From NCBI RefSeq assembly GCF_029227915.1, contig NC_079886.1, positions 20,186,501 through 20,250,500 of the forward strand: DNA of 64,000 nt, read 5' to 3'. Shown in pieces: positions 28,870 through 41,722 of the stretch; position 1 is the stretch's first letter; the number at the start of each line of letters is the position of its first letter. The notes under the pieces were generated by a model. It saw only the letters and a list, made by a program, of their open reading frames with translations, did not search any database and was not told the DNA's origin. The stretch is from Hydractinia symbiolongicarpus (taxonomy: Eukaryota; Cnidaria; Hydrozoa; Anthoathecata; Hydractiniidae). A program made the position numbers and the translations under genes.

Positions 28870-30850
28870 AGCATGACTTAATGCAAGCCGTAGTTTTTCT
28901 CGTAGGATGACTTCTTCTTTTGATTCCAAATATGAATCATAAACTGTGCAAAAAACATGAAATTAGTTTGGGACATATGTTTTGCAGAAGACTTGATACA
29001 TTGTAGGTATGAATTAAACTGCTCACATATGGATGTGTTTACAGAGGTTAAACCAGGAAAGGATTTGCTGTTGTAAACAGACGAACAGCCGTGACTGTAA
29101 CCGTGAAAGACATCGTGGAAAAAACGAGTATTTCTAAAGTACCAAGCTCCTCTATTCAAACAGTACTCTTCAAGGCCGCAGGAATAATCATAATATATAT
29201 TTTCTGGGGCGACAGGTAAATGTGTATAGAGTGAATGTGCAGCATCTTTACGACCTTCACTTCCATTAACTATGTGGAAGCCGTAGCAGTGGCCATGGAT
29301 AGGGCAAAATCAAAGAAACATGAATGAAGATCCCTTTAACGCCACAACTGGGTAATTCTTGGAACATTTTGAGTTCGTAGGTGTGTCGTCATGTACTAAA
29401 GATGTGCGTTCGTTGTCAATGTCGAACTTTCGAGCGTGTCTTATTTGTCCCCCGTCTGGTGTGAAATAATACGATCGTCCATACTTTGGTGGGTTGGAAC
29501 AGCGTATAACCAGAGGTTCTTCAGGTAATACGTCGTTTTCATGAATGGAGTTGACCCTAGCAAATAAATGTCTTACTACGCTTAAAGCATCGTTATCAAG
29601 ACTGTTGTCAAGAAAGAACGAATTGATGAAGGTACCAACTACAGGTGCAAATTTTTTTGAATTCATTAACAGCCCTGTCATGTTTGGGATTCTTTTGTTG
29701 TCGACATCATCCAGGAATTGAGCAAGGGTTGAAAAAAAGCACTTGGAATAACTGATCGAAGAGGTGAGTCGTAACTTAACAACCGAAATAACTTCGTCGA
29801 AGCAATTTTTTGATCGTTGCCCATTTCCATACGGAAAAGTCGACGCAAAAGATTTCGGCATGGTTGTGGAAAACACTCCAGCAATGACCTGTTTCTGTTG
29901 GCTAATTCTTCAGCAGTTAGAGATGGTTGACACAGAAAACCGTTATGAGAAGACATGATTTGTTTAAGATGTTTCCTGCTCTCCCTGATTAAAGCTTCCG
30001 CTCTCTTTCGATCGTCAAGCCTAGGGACAGTTTCTTTTGATGGGTACGTTAGAAAACATCGGTCAAATCTTCTGTGAATGGTGCGTTGAAGTTGTTCGGT
30101 ATGTGGTCTTTCAACTCAATATTGGCTCAATATTGACATTCTTGCGGGCCACACCAATCTTTGTTGCATCAGCTGCCAATATCTTTGGCTCATTTCCACA
30201 CCAAGAGCAAGCCACACTAAAATCGACATTTTGGTTAGACGCCCATGTAAAAAACATTTTTCTAAATGTTTTAGCTGACATGAAAGAAACAGAACTACAA
30301 TTACTGCGTTGATATCTCGAAGTAACTATATCGCAATATGCAGCAAAGTTGCACTTGACTTTAGTAACCATTGCGACAAATTCCAAGCAGATTTCGTACC
30401 CAGCACAAATCTCTGATGACACACGAAATATACACTCATTGCAGCCATTCCACCGAATAACACATGTGTTAGACGAACAAACCAGTTTAAAAACTTTGGC
30501 CTTCAAAATACCAGTTAAAGTATAAAGTGTAGTAACACAATCGAAAGCATAAACTTTATTTCCATCGTTGTTAACTTTCCAGGGCAATTGTAAAAAAAAC
30601 ACCATAAAGAATGTATGAAGATCCCATTAAAACAGCAATACACGATACTATTAAGAATTATTACCTGACATTCACACAACTCAGCTGTACAAAGGGGAAA
30701 GAAGTTCATACACGTATCGTTTTCAAACGATGCTACCAAGAGGTTTCTTTGACGACAATTATCAAGCAAGTTTCTTTCGAACTGATCTTGACTCACAGAA
30801 TGAGGAAAAGGTGAATTGAATTTCCACATTCCAGTGAATGGATCAAAAGC
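28870..30850 (-). pseudogene. HMGXB3/CxC-like mobile-element protein, broken
   Basis: Reading minus from 30,850: FPHSVSQDQFERNLLDNCRQ, then NKVYAFDCVTTLYTLTGILK, NTCVIRWNGCNECIFRVSSE, VACSWCGNEPKILAADATKI (a CX2C-GxxP-x-x-L-x-x-D motif), after a gap ARVNSIHENDVLPEEPLVIR, HGHCYGFHIVNGSEGRKD, SLYTHLPVAPENIYYDYSCG, YFRNTRFFHDVFHGYSHGCS and VNTSICEQFNSYLQCIKSSA. This set of motifs (Cys-rich clusters, CxxCGxxPxxLxxD, FHDxFHGxxHxC, N-(T/S)-S-x-x-E-Q-F-N) is one I associate with HMGXB3-like and KDZ-associated CxC proteins of mobile origin. Frame changes near 30,600, 29,900 and 29,310 mean either introns or decay. The catalytic role is unknown. Confidence 0.5.
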
Positions 30851-30958
30851 ATTTTTGCACTAAAGGTATGGATATTGTAATCCTTCCATTAGAAAGGACA
30901 GTAATTTAAAATAAAATTTGACATAGTCATAATTTTTAAAATAATTTGGAAATAAGGA

Positions 30959-31156
30959 TTAAGCCATTACCAAATGATCAGCCAATCCACCCTCGCTAAC
31001 AATTTCTTCTTCTAACTCTAAATTGACATCCTCTACGTCATCAGTAATATCTATCTCTCCATCTTCACTATCAGAAACGTTATCTGAGCTATTTACCAGT
31101 TCTGTAGCGAAACATGAAATGGAAAATATACATACATTTTTAAATTGACAATGCAT
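30959..31156 (-). CDS. Acidic exon, unrecognised
   Basis: Minus frame with ATELVNSSDNVSDSEDGEID then DVEDVNLELEEEIVSEGG. Highly acidic and bordered by AG/GT-like sites; plausibly an exon of the neighbouring minus-strand gene or of the HMGXB3-like gene. No known domain. Confidence 0.3.
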   Translation of the reverse strand: MHCQFKNVCIFSISCFATELVNSSDNVSDSEDGEIDITDDVEDVNLELEEEIVSEGGLADHLVMA

Positions 31157-31758
31157 TTGTTATAAATTCAAAATAATTGAAAATTTTAGCTATATGTCAC
31201 ACACCATCTTAAAACGATTTTTAATGAAGTAAACACGTCTCTTTTAAGATGAAAGAACGAAAACAGAAAAAAAAACGACGCAAACAAATTGTATAATTTA
31301 TTTCTTGTATTTTTTAGCTCCCAATTCGGAATAAACGTATATGCGTGATCAGAACTTAAATCAACACGGCGAACGTTATGCTACAAGATATAAACAAAAA
31401 TGACTTTCTCATTTTCTTAACTGCAAATTTTCTTTGTATTTACATTTAGAGAGCAAAATTTATTAACGAATAATAACACAAAGTAAATCAGTCAAAATAA
31501 CCTCTACCTGTAGCTGGCAATGAAGACACATCAATCCTTCCCAAGTAATTTCGCCAAAATTCATCTGCACAGTAGACATTAATACACGAAATGTTTCACA
31601 GGAACAATTCCAGACAACATCGTTATCCTAAGGTGAGGCTTCCATGGATACAATAACATAATCAAAAAACTAAAGGCAAGAAAACAAAAATGTAAAATGT
31701 GAACCATTGTAAAACATGGATAAAAAATTGCATAGGACATTATAATCTATGTTTAATA

Positions 31759-34430
31759 TTAAAATATCATTTCTACCTTAAAGTCGCCAGTTTCCGAATC
31801 ATAATCGTTCATTGCAACTGTTTGATTAGTACTGCTAAATACTCTCCATTTTAAGGTTCCGTGATTCAGTATATTATCTTTAAATGCTTGATATAAAGAA
31901 ATGCTTTCCATTTCATTTTGATGTTGCATGCTTTTAAATTCCTCGTCAGATATGTTTAGCTGACGCAAGGGTGTTTGCATTGTCAGTCTAGGCTTTACTC
32001 TCCTTGACAGTCTCCTTTTCTTTACAAGCGGGGCATATTCTTGACGGAGGCGATGGTAAGTATTGTTGAAAACGTCATTTAAGATGGCATATCGCTTCTG
32101 CTTTATCTGATCCACCATATTAAAATCTTCATCTATATCAAATAATTGCAAAATTAATCTTAACACTTGGTGTCTTGGTGATCGTCCGCTACCAATAAAA
32201 CATTCTTCTTTCTTTACACTACTGGACTTATTTGCTTCCCATCTGTGGAAGTTGGGAATAACAAATAACGTGAAAAACTTCTCTTCTAACGTTAAAGTAG
32301 TCTTTATACCGAAATGCTGCACAATGTATTTAAAGGTGGAATATTTGTGGTTCTGTGATGGATTGATTAGATAGTCTTTAATTAGGTGATCCTATTTACT
32401 TACTTCTCCCAATCCCTCGACTTTAAAGAACCTTTAAAAATAATTAAATATATTTAAAGTGCATTACAGTGCCTTTGTTAGTTGGAAGGCAGAGTTACAC
32501 ATTCAGTAGAATAAGTGCTGCTTTAAAATATATCCCAATCTATTGACAATAATTTTAAACTGCTGACAAGATTTTGCATATAAAAAAGCATACACAAACC
32601 ACAAATTCTTTGGGTCTTTATTTCTGCATTTACTTGCATTCCTTCGGGAAAAAACAATATAACCAGGGGCATTTGACAAAAATCTTCTTTTTAAGACAGT
32701 GTGTCCAAGTGGTAAAGATTTATTCATTGCTGATTGATTTCCTTGGGTTATCATTTTAAAGACATTGCTGTTCTTAGATGTCCCTTTACCTGAATTAGAC
32801 AAATAAAAGGACACAATGTAAAAAAAATAAATAGTAAAATCAGAACATGAATTTATCAAAACTTTTTGAAACTGCCAATGGTTATTGTAATTAACATACT
32901 ACGTTTATCAGTTGAACAATGAGATTGTGCAGCTTTCACATCCCAATCATTGTATATTGACATGAGATAAGTTTCTTCAAAAGTTATTTCGCTTAATGCT
33001 GACTTTATAAGTTCCACTCCAGCAGAATGAAAGAAACCCTTTAGTAGCTCAGTTTCAAAATACCTATGCAAACACAAAAAACAGCATTTGGTTGTTTTCA
33101 TAATAATAGAATAGGTTACGGTTTTAAAGTAAACATAATTTAGTCAACACTATCAGACATTGTATCATAATGCAAAAAGGAAAATGTTACACACCTTATA
33201 TACAAGTAGTATTTACTGTCAATCTCAAACACTAATGGAAGGCCATAAAGAATGCAATCTGTGCAATCTGTATAGGTCGACAACAGGAGCAATTTTTTTT
33301 CTGCAACAATTAGTTGAGGCGTGCTATTATCTGTATCAATAGCCTCTTTAATATAAGTTTGAAATTTATTTTCAAGATTAACGGCAGGCAGACACATACC
33401 AAGCATGTCATTAAATTGCTTTAAAATATCTATTAGAAAAAATCACGTTATGAAGTAATTCTTGCATAGTTTAAGTTATCATCAGCATGATTACAGTAAT
33501 AAAATTTACCATAAAATGTGAAAGTAATATAAATAATTACCATTCTCAATTGGTTCCTCAGATTGGGAATTAAATATCTAAAGATAATAAAAGTAACAAT
33601 AATATTATGATAATATAATGCTGCTATAACACCAACCTAATAACAGAGAAATAGTTTGTTTTTATTGTTAGTTACCCATTCCCTATGTTGTATTGTGAAT
33701 AATAAGAGGCAAGAATACACAAATTTCATTCTAAAAACAAAAATTCTCCATTGCAATAAGATTAATAAACAATAACTTACTAACCTCTGCGTTTTTGTCT
33801 GAACATTCAATAATGCTTTCCAAAGTAATATCGTCATGTGCCTGTGAAATAAGTGCAAAACATGTTAAAATTTGATAACATGCCAGCTAAAAAAATGCTT
33901 ACATCAGTGACAAATGTGATAGGACAGTCTTCATTATTTTGATATCTTGCTCGAACATCTCCCTTTAAAAAGAATTCTTAACTATTGTAGTATGGACAAT
34001 AATAATATCGTGAATAATAAATACTACATATATAATAATACAAAATTATAATACAAAAATATTTCCTGTGCAAAATTTTAGTATTTTCTTGGCAAGAAAA
34101 AAAAAACAGAACAAAAACAGCTGCTATAGTTAGGCACTTACAATATAATTATTTCCATATTCCATCAGAATATTCATTACAGGTACTGGAACATTTTCAA
34201 AACCTGGAACTTGAGATGCTTTATCTATTAAAGCAGCACTGAAATTGTAAATTACTACATCCGGTGGATCAATATTTTTCTGTTGAGCTGCTTTCCATAG
34301 CAGATTTTTGTCTTTGTTACAAGAAACTACATAATGATTCTTCATATGGGCTACATCTAATATAGTATCAATATCATCAGATATATACTTCTGCAGAGGC
34401 CCATGTATTAAAATGCTTCTTCATAAAGAA
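31759..34430 (-). CDS. Multi-exon hypothetical gene
   Basis: A series of short minus-strand exons with good splice borders. 34,139-34,430: VSCNKDKNLLWKAAQQKNID, then VPVPVMNILMEYGNNYI, ended by GTAAGT. ~33,901-33,962: GDVRARYQNNEDCPITFVTD, ended by GTAAGC. ~33,785-33,840: AHDDITLESIIECSDKNAE. ~33,190-33,430: LKQFNDMLGMCLPAVNLENK and CTDCILYGLPLVFEIDSKYY. ~32,890-33,070: YFETELLKGFFHSAGVELIK. ~32,505-32,790: NAPGYIVFSRRNASKCRNKD. 31,759-32,322: MQHFGIKTTLTLEEKFFTLF with a basic stretch (KKRRLSRRVKPR). I do not recognise the family. The exon structure and lack of stops inside exons suggest a genuine or recently active gene; the exon order and ends need transcript data. Confidence 0.45.
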
Positions 34431-34439
34431 ATTAATTCT

Positions 34440-35160
34440 ATACATGTCTAAACATTATGCGCAAACACAAACTAAATACTGGCCAGCTAGTTAATAGCCA
34501 TGAAATGGTATGTTTGACATAATTGCCATAATTTCCCTATTACTTTTTTAGGTAGCTGTATAGCTAAATTCAACGTAATTCAACTCGTGTAGCTACCGTC
34601 TGCTTCGCTTTGCCCGCTGTTTGTTTACATCCGAATGCTGGATCAGCATTAAACTAAGCAGCCAATAAAATACCTGCATTTATAAGAATTACTTTATTAT
34701 AACTCTCTGCGGAGTAATAACTTCCACATCCTCTAGGTGATTTCAACGGGAATATGGAAGGCAAAGCCCCGGGTAACAACTTGCGTTGAGTCATTCTTTT
34801 CTCTGCTACCACGAAAAACGTAGTATAAATGATCTAAAGCTTTAAACTATAAACTTGTTTTTACGGAAGACACAAACCTGGCTGCAAAAGTTTTCTTTTT
34901 AACTCGAAGCGTTGATCAAAACATTCTGGTGAAAAGTGTTCATAGCATATTAAAACGCGTTTTGAAAGAGTATCGGCTTTTTTGAAGTGAAAGGTAAGCT
35001 TTAAGACATGGCTTCTCCTAGAAATGAAATGTAAAATATACCTATTTATTGATTAATTGAATTTTCCATGAACTTAACATGAACGGCTTTGTAAGAAATA
35101 GTTTTGCTACACGAATATGTCTATAAATGGTGTACGCAACTAGTATAGAAAGTGTTGCGG
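34440..35160. other. Likely upstream region of the minus gene; no ORF
   Basis: No coding signal. It contains a mix of unique AT-rich DNA. The promoter of the gene at 31.8-34.4 kb would lie here if the first exon is correct. Confidence 0.3.
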
Positions 35161-35365
35161 AGAGGTTGCCAAGTCAAAGGCATTAAGCACGGCAAGGAAA
35201 GGGCACGGCAAAGGCAGGCAAGGAAACAGGAAGAGGAATCAGCAAGAGGAATCAGCAAGGCAGGGGTAGGCAAGGCATGGGAGGCACAGACAAGGGCATA
35301 GTAGGCAGGCACCAGAAAAGCCATAGGAAGAGTAGGCAAAGGAACGGTCAGCGCTGGCAAGGCAA
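35161..35365 (+). repeat. Purine-rich GGCAAGG simple repeat
   Basis: Degenerate repeats of GGCAAGG, GGCAGGCA and AGGAATCAGCAAG. ORFs on both strands here are products of the repeat. Confidence 0.75.
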
Positions 35366-36110
35366 TATATCTAAGTTCTGTGTCATATTAGTCCAGGGGT
35401 ATAGAAAATATCGAGGTTCAAATTCAATGAAAAGGGTATTAAATTTATATAAGGTCTATTTACAGTAAATAATCTTAGCAGAATAATGTGTCAATACAAT
35501 ACAATCTGGTTGTTGTAGGTGCAAGATAATTATGTTTTTCTAGCCCTGTCCAGAATTTGAATGATTTTGCATGAGTGTCATAACCATTAGACCAGCAGGG
35601 CATAAATATACAAAACTTTACAGATGAATATTATATACACTTGGAATTTACACCACAGAGAAATCCTGGGTTAAGACATAAGTAACAGTGTTACCTGGCA
35701 TAAAACGCTTGATGAAAAAATTAATACAAATTATAAACCGTGCCAAAACAGTCAGGTGAAGCGCTTTAGTGCAGGTATGCAGTATATGGTAAATCGAGTG
35801 AAGCGTACACAGCATTTAAGGTGCTTCGAGTGTAATATATTTTTTAGAAAATAAAACACAATTTATGCGTTTTTTATTGTATTTTATACATGTAATAATG
35901 GTACATTCAGTCAAAAACAGTGCAGTAAATCGGATTTTAGCATTTCAGGTATAGGACCACCTTAAATGCCACAAAAAGGGGAGTGAGAACCATATTTTTG
36001 TAGAAGATTGTAGTTACATTTTAGGCAAGTCACAAAAGAAGTGGTATTAGACAGGTCAAGTTGTAGGTCAGGAAATTGTGTTTTTTGGCAGTAAGAATGC
36101 AGCAGTTCCG
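35366..36110. other. No gene recognised
   Basis: AT-rich intergenic sequence with no coding or repeat signal I trust. Confidence 0.4.
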
Positions 36111-36119
36111 TTAGCGCGT

Positions 36120-36850
36120 AGAAAAAACGTGGGTTCGCCCGTTCTTTTATACGGCATTACATGACATAACACAGACATAATACAGTTGTTCCCGGGATCG
36201 GCCGTCCTTTATATATCGCATTTCGTGTTTCCGCGCACTAGCAGACGACGGCTACATTAAATACAAAAAATTTCGGACGTTTTTATTTTCAGACATTTGA
36301 AAAGTCCGAATTTAATAACGTCCGAAATTTTTTGTGTCCGAATTTTTCAAACCACTTCTTCGCCAAACGTTTCAAAACACTTTACTTTTTCAACGGAACT
36401 TTTTTTTAAGATTTATTATCTATACAAAATTCATAGTTTTCCTCGGTTGCTTCGAAATTTTAAGAATTTTGGTGTCTCTCTTTTTGGAGCTTTACAAAAG
36501 TTAAGCAAAAGTCCGAAACTCGGCTGAAAAAACGCCCGAAAATTTAAGGTCCGAAAATTTGAAGTCCGAATTTTTTTGTACATAATGTATTATTATAGAC
36601 TGAAAAATGTACGGGGTGGCCCGTTCTTTATATAGCATTTTTTGTTTCTGTACCACGGCGTTTTTCTCGCAGAGAGACAAAATATGGGTATCATTAAAGA
36701 GACTGGGTGACCCGTCCTTTATATATCGTATTTTGTGTTTCCGTAACAGAAGAACAAACAGACAAACGGAAAAATCCACGGGTTCGCCCATTCTTAACAC
36801 GACTTTTTCTTCGCGCACAGAGAGAGGAATACGGCTATTATTATAGAGAT
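36120..36850 (+). repeat. Dispersed GGGTTCGCCCGTTCTTTATA blocks
   Basis: Five related ~45-bp blocks at about 36,128, 36,195, 36,609, 36,700 and 36,777. They share a (G)GG(T/A)(T/C)CG(G/C)CCGT(T/C)C core, CTTTATATA and TTTTGTGTTTCCG. A MITE sits between the second and third. Confidence 0.6.
36264..36578. mobile_element. MITE-like element with TA target site
   Basis: Ends are CAAAAAATTTCGGAC at 36,264 and its near complement GTCCGAATTTTTTTG at 36,578, flanked by TA on both sides. Inside are more GTCCGAA / TTCGGAC motifs in both orientations. 315 bp, non-coding. The TA flanks suggest mobilisation by a Tc1/mariner enzyme. Confidence 0.6.
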
Positions 36851-36859
36851 AGGTAAAAT

Positions 36860-37600
36860 TACTGGACCTCCAGGGTTGCCACTTATATTTTCAATATGCT
36901 CTTGCTAACCTAATTGTAAAGGGGAGTACAAAACTATATTTCGGGAAATTTTTACCACTCAAATTACCAACACCTCCCCGTATTGAAAAATGTTTATTAT
37001 AAAAGTAGCCCCTCCTCCTCACGAAAAATGTAAGTATACTTAATAGAGTTTACTACGTTATTACAGATGACGATAGTCACGTTTTAGTCAGTACAATATG
37101 GTCAGGAAAATATCGCTTTTCTTTTTTCCCAAGGATTTTATACTAAGTTTAGTCGCCGATTTCAGGCTTGTCAGACATTTCTTTTAAATTCCTAATTTCA
37201 AAAGGGTCGGTGGCAACCCAGACCTTTTGGAACCGTGTTTTAGCAGTCTTAAATAATTGGTAGTATTTTGAAATGTATTTTTTTTGGATAGCTTAATTTA
37301 GACACTTTCGTTTCACACAAAAATGTTGAATCTATTTTCAATTCAATATTTAAAACAAAATTTTATAACGCTTAACCCTTCGTAAAAAAGGGTTAACCGT
37401 TATAACCGATAAAACGTTAAGTCCATACACCTTAGTCATTGTTTACCTAGTTAAGTTCTATGGGCGAAATGTTTTTTTTAAAAGTATTTATTTCACATTT
37501 GCCCTGAAAAATTGTTTAGCAATTGTTTACAATCTGGGCAATATTCGGGTCCATTTTAAAATTAGAATTGTTCATTAAAAAGTGTACCTCGTTCTACGAA
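36860..37600. other. No gene recognised
   Basis: AT-rich. A short palindrome of CCCTTCGTAAAAAAGGGTTAA type lies at ~37,377-37,395. Confidence 0.4.
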
Positions 37601-37624
37601 AGGTTAACAAAAAATAACAATAAA

Positions 37625-38174
37625 TTAGTTATAGATTAGTTGCCCACCACGACCTCGTCGCCCACCACGACCTTGTCGCCCTCCACGATCACGTCGACCA
37701 CCACTAAATTCGTGCCCGCCATTGTGGACCCAACGTCCAAAAACCTCCAGGTCCATAGACCCGCTATGGGAAAGACGAAATTGCAGGAACTTCGTCCATA
37801 CGTTCACTTAAAGAAAAATAATTTAAGGTTAATTAAATGCATTACATAGATAATACCCAAGGTATACCTTAGTTTTACATGCTAACAAAATTTTAAATAT
37901 TTAAAAAAGTGATTTCTTACTTAGTTCCATGTCTGGAGCCGTTTTGGTGGGGTCTTCTTCATTGGTCCACTCGACCCCACCCTGTTTAATCCAACGGCCA
38001 AATGACCGATAATTCATGGAGCCAGGATTTGAAATCCTGTGCTCCACGAATTTAGCATATAATGAAACTAAAAAGACGAGGTCAGCGATAATTTTTTTAT
38101 TTCTGAATACCACTAATAGCAACAATAAGAATAATATACTTACCAAGTTCTAAATCGATTGCAGGAGACGACAT
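37625..38174 (-). CDS. Small three-exon gene: duplicated 31-aa module plus RGG tail, 119 aa
   Basis: Exons 38,144-38,174 (31 nt, ATG start), 37,921-38,067 (147 nt) and 37,625-37,806 (182 nt, TAA). Introns have GTAAGT/TTTTAG and GTAAGA/TTTAAG borders and both are phase 1, so joining gives exactly 119 codons plus a stop. Exon 1 reads MSSPAIDLEL. Exons 2 and 3 each encode one copy of a module: KFVEHRISNPGSM then FGRWIKQGG, and KFLQFRLSHSGSM then FGRWVHNGG; about 14 of 31 positions are identical. Exon 3 ends in an arginine-glycine tail (SGGRRDRGGRQGRGGRRGRG), the type that binds RNA and is methylated in nucleolar and RNP proteins (family knowledge). I do not know the module. The open, phase-consistent structure suggests a live gene. 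Confidence 0.65.
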
Positions 38175-38179
38175 AATTT

Positions 38180-41100
38180 TTTAATTTGCTAAAAAACATA
38201 AATAAATCAGTTGCAAAACATCACAAATTATTGCTATGAATTATTTCTAGATTATCAATATAATTTTGGATACTTAGAAAGGTTCTTTTTTCAACGATGC
38301 CTTATTAATGGTCAAAAAATGCTACATAGTGACAAAAAAATACAGTAGTCAATTTTATACATATTTATTTGGGTATATATGAACATTTTATTACGTAATA
38401 TGTGAACAATCCCTTAACTGTCTAGTATACTAATATTCTTTATTCACTACATACAACCTGTACAAAGATCATATATTAAGGGAATTAATTTCGCGGAAGT
38501 CCTATTTTTGGTGAGAAATTTATTTTTCTTTGTTTATGCTGTCTTTTTATCGTCTTTTAAGTAGAGGACATGGAATAAAACTACTGAAGTTAAGATGTAT
38601 TCGTAGTAAAATTAGTACGAATAACGTAGTGAAATTTATTTTTCATAAAGAAAAATTCATCAAGAATGAATTTTCGCAAAATGGACAAAAGCTTGCTAAA
38701 TTAATTCCCTTGTGGTAGCTAAAAATTTACTGACTAAACTCGCAAATAATCTATGCTATGGAACAAAACAATATCAAAGGAAATATTCACTGCCAAATGG
38801 TTTTATATAACAAGTAAATGTAGCAACATATCTCGCCTACTATATACGGCCATACGTATCCAGAAGACGTTTAACGTAAGTAGCTTCACAGGTATTTTAA
38901 AATCTTGATTTGAATTCTACGTGACGTTACTGCTGCCGTATAAAAGTAGACCTAACAAACAAGTTCAATCTGTCTATTACTGCAATACTGGTAAACTTCT
39001 AATAATTTTACTCACTTTGCAGCCTTGTTGTCACTAGCAACTATGAGGGGTCCTATAACAGTAAGATACTATACTAATAACTGATATAAACAAGGGGAAT
39101 TATTTGAGGATTATGATGATTAGAAAATTGTGTAACTCTTAAAAATAAAGTTAGAACAATCAAATTTCCAAACACAGGCTAGAACTAAGGCTCTACCACT
39201 CCCCACCCTTAATGCTACAATTTCAGAAAAAAAGCTTGTAAAGTATATGCTTACCAAATAAATCCTCCACGTATGTCTCATCCTCTACCTTTTTCTCATA
39301 TGTGATCAATTGCCAGGGTGCTTCATGGATATCATTGTTAATGTAAAGAAATTTCCTAAATTATTTACAACTAGAATGTTAATTTTCGTACTAAAGTAAC
39401 TGCATTATGAATTAAGCAGTCCAAAAATCAAATGACATGATCATTTGGCTGTCCAAACTCACTGTGACAGAGTAGTCATGAAAAATACTGATGTGAAAAA
39501 TTAGCAAAAATTTTACTGGTGGTACAATGAGATAATCATGTCAAATTTTATACAGAAGGAAATTTAAAAAGGGTGTGGTTTCAAAATTGTTAAATTAACT
39601 TAAAAATTACATTACACAATGAAAATGGTCTCGCCTTTATGTATAGTACACATTTAAATATAAAATTAATTAATAAGAGGTACTTATCTGATTGTTTTTC
39701 ATTTAAAATAACTGCCATGTTATATCTTCCAGTAGAATTTGAAAAAACTTGCTAACGTCTTCTACAAATTCCTTGAAAGTTTATTATAGTACCTGAAAAC
39801 AGGAAAAAGACAAAAGAGAGCAACGAAGGAACTGAAACTGTACAGTATCATTCAAATTACAAAATACATTAACTTTCACATATTTAGTGCAAATTCAATT
39901 CCTTTTTAACTGATTGTATCTTATGCGTACAACATATTTTTGTGGATTTGGCTGAAAAGTGCAATAATAAAATCTGTGAAAAATTTTAAAAATCTCTTAT
40001 CCGTAAAAATGTTCTATTTGTTCGTACTTTAAACCAGAACCTAGGACATCGAGTTCTTTGTTGCACATTTGAAAATACTTTTTTCTGAATACCTTTACTA
40101 CCTTTTTGGCATCTGCAAAAATTTATACCTCATATTTCTGGAAAATAAAGTCATCTAAAAATAAAGCATTTTGGGCCAGATCCACAAAAATTTTGTACGC
40201 ATAAGGTATTAATTGCCGGTCTCCTCCATCCCCTTACAACCGGACCTATCCTCACCGATATATCTCTTTAATGTCCTCACATAATTTTTAATTTTTTTCC
40301 TTCGTGGTTTAAAATCAAGACTGTGTGATATCTTAGGGGATCATAAGTATCATGGCCAGTTAAAAATTATCATATAATAAAATCTTTTCATAATACTCAT
40401 TTTGAGGAACATTAAAGTGTCAGTCAGATTTTACATTTCAGGATTTACTGACATTGGTTTCAATAGTTACCATACTCAATGATGGATCATACTTAATTTG
40501 TAAAAACTTTTGCAAAATAAACACAAAAAGTTCAAATCTAATTTTTGTGTTAACTTAGTAAAACTTGAAACTTAGTAAAGTCAATCACAATGTTATATTT
40601 CATTTTATGCAAAAAAACATTTCTTTTTTGGCTTAAACGTTTTCTCTCAGTAACGTTTCCATAAATTAAGTTATATGAACCCCTGGCATAATTTTAAGTA
40701 TATATACATACGCAATATATGTAACTAAATTTTTAGAATGTCATACACTGTATGCTTTTATTAACACATAAAATTTAGTACAAAAAAAGGAAACCAAGAA
40801 GTGACCCACTTTTAAATTGACTTAGCTTAATGTTAAAAACCTTTTGTTTTGCATTCTTAGAAGGAAAAAAGACAAGAAAGTAAATCAACCCAAAAGTCAG
40901 GTTACAAACTTGATTATATTAGGGCCTTCAGTAACTTAAGACTTGGTATGTGTTAATGAGCATGTATTTTAGACAAAAAGCCTTGTAAATAAAAGATTTT
41001 TCAGTGTTAAATAAGGACAATTTAAATTTGATGCACAAATTATCAAAACTTTAATAAACTTTGAGTGCACACAAATGCTTAGGCTTCTTACAAAAAACGA

Positions 41101-41189
41101 GGATTAATTTGTCTTTAAATTGAGTTTGTTGATAATAATCACACATCGTGATGCCTGATGTTAGGCAGAGTATTTTTACTTTATTTTAA
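38180..41189. other. No gene recognised over 3 kb
   Basis: AT-rich with no ORF of interest on either strand, no long repeats, no RNA gene I can identify. Long introns or intergenic DNA. Confidence 0.5.
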
Positions 41190-41722
41190 CCATGATTCTT
41201 GGATACAGCTTACTATACATTGATATTAAATCAAGTATCTGACTTCGGCTTATTACATCCAATAATTACGAATTCATGGGCAGACGGTTGTTTTGAGAAA
41301 CAACTATTCTGTCTGTTGAACTAAAAATGTTTACCATGATTCTTGGATACAGCTTACTACACATTGATATTAGATCAAGTGTTTGACTTCGGCTTATTAC
41401 ATCCAATAATTACGAATTCATGGGCGGACGGTTGTTTTGAGAAACAACTATTCTGTCTGTCGAACTAAAAATGTTTACCATGATTCTTGGATACAGCTTA
41501 CTATACATTGATATTATAATCAAGTATTTGACTTCGGCTTATTACATCCAATAATTACGAATTCATGGGCAGACGGTTGTTTTGAGAAACAACTATTCTG
41601 TCTGTTGAATTAAAAATGTTTACCATGATTCTTGGATACAGCTTACTATACATTGATATTAAATCAAGTATTTGACTTCGGCTTATTACATCCAATAATT
41701 ACGAATTCATGGTCAGACGGTT
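41190..41722 (+). repeat. 144-bp satellite, 3.7 units, each with a hairpin
   Basis: CCATGATTCTTGGATACAGC recurs at 41,190, 41,334, 41,478 and 41,623. Each full unit holds GTTGTTT-TGAG-AAACAAC, nested in CAGAC ... GTCTG, so a two-step hairpin of about 35 nt. It ends ~130 bp before the stop codon of the Helentron helicase, on that element's 3' side. Confidence 0.9.

Noticed and set aside
35121-35360. Proline/leucine-rich minus ORF
   Set aside because: Product of the GGCAAGG simple repeat.
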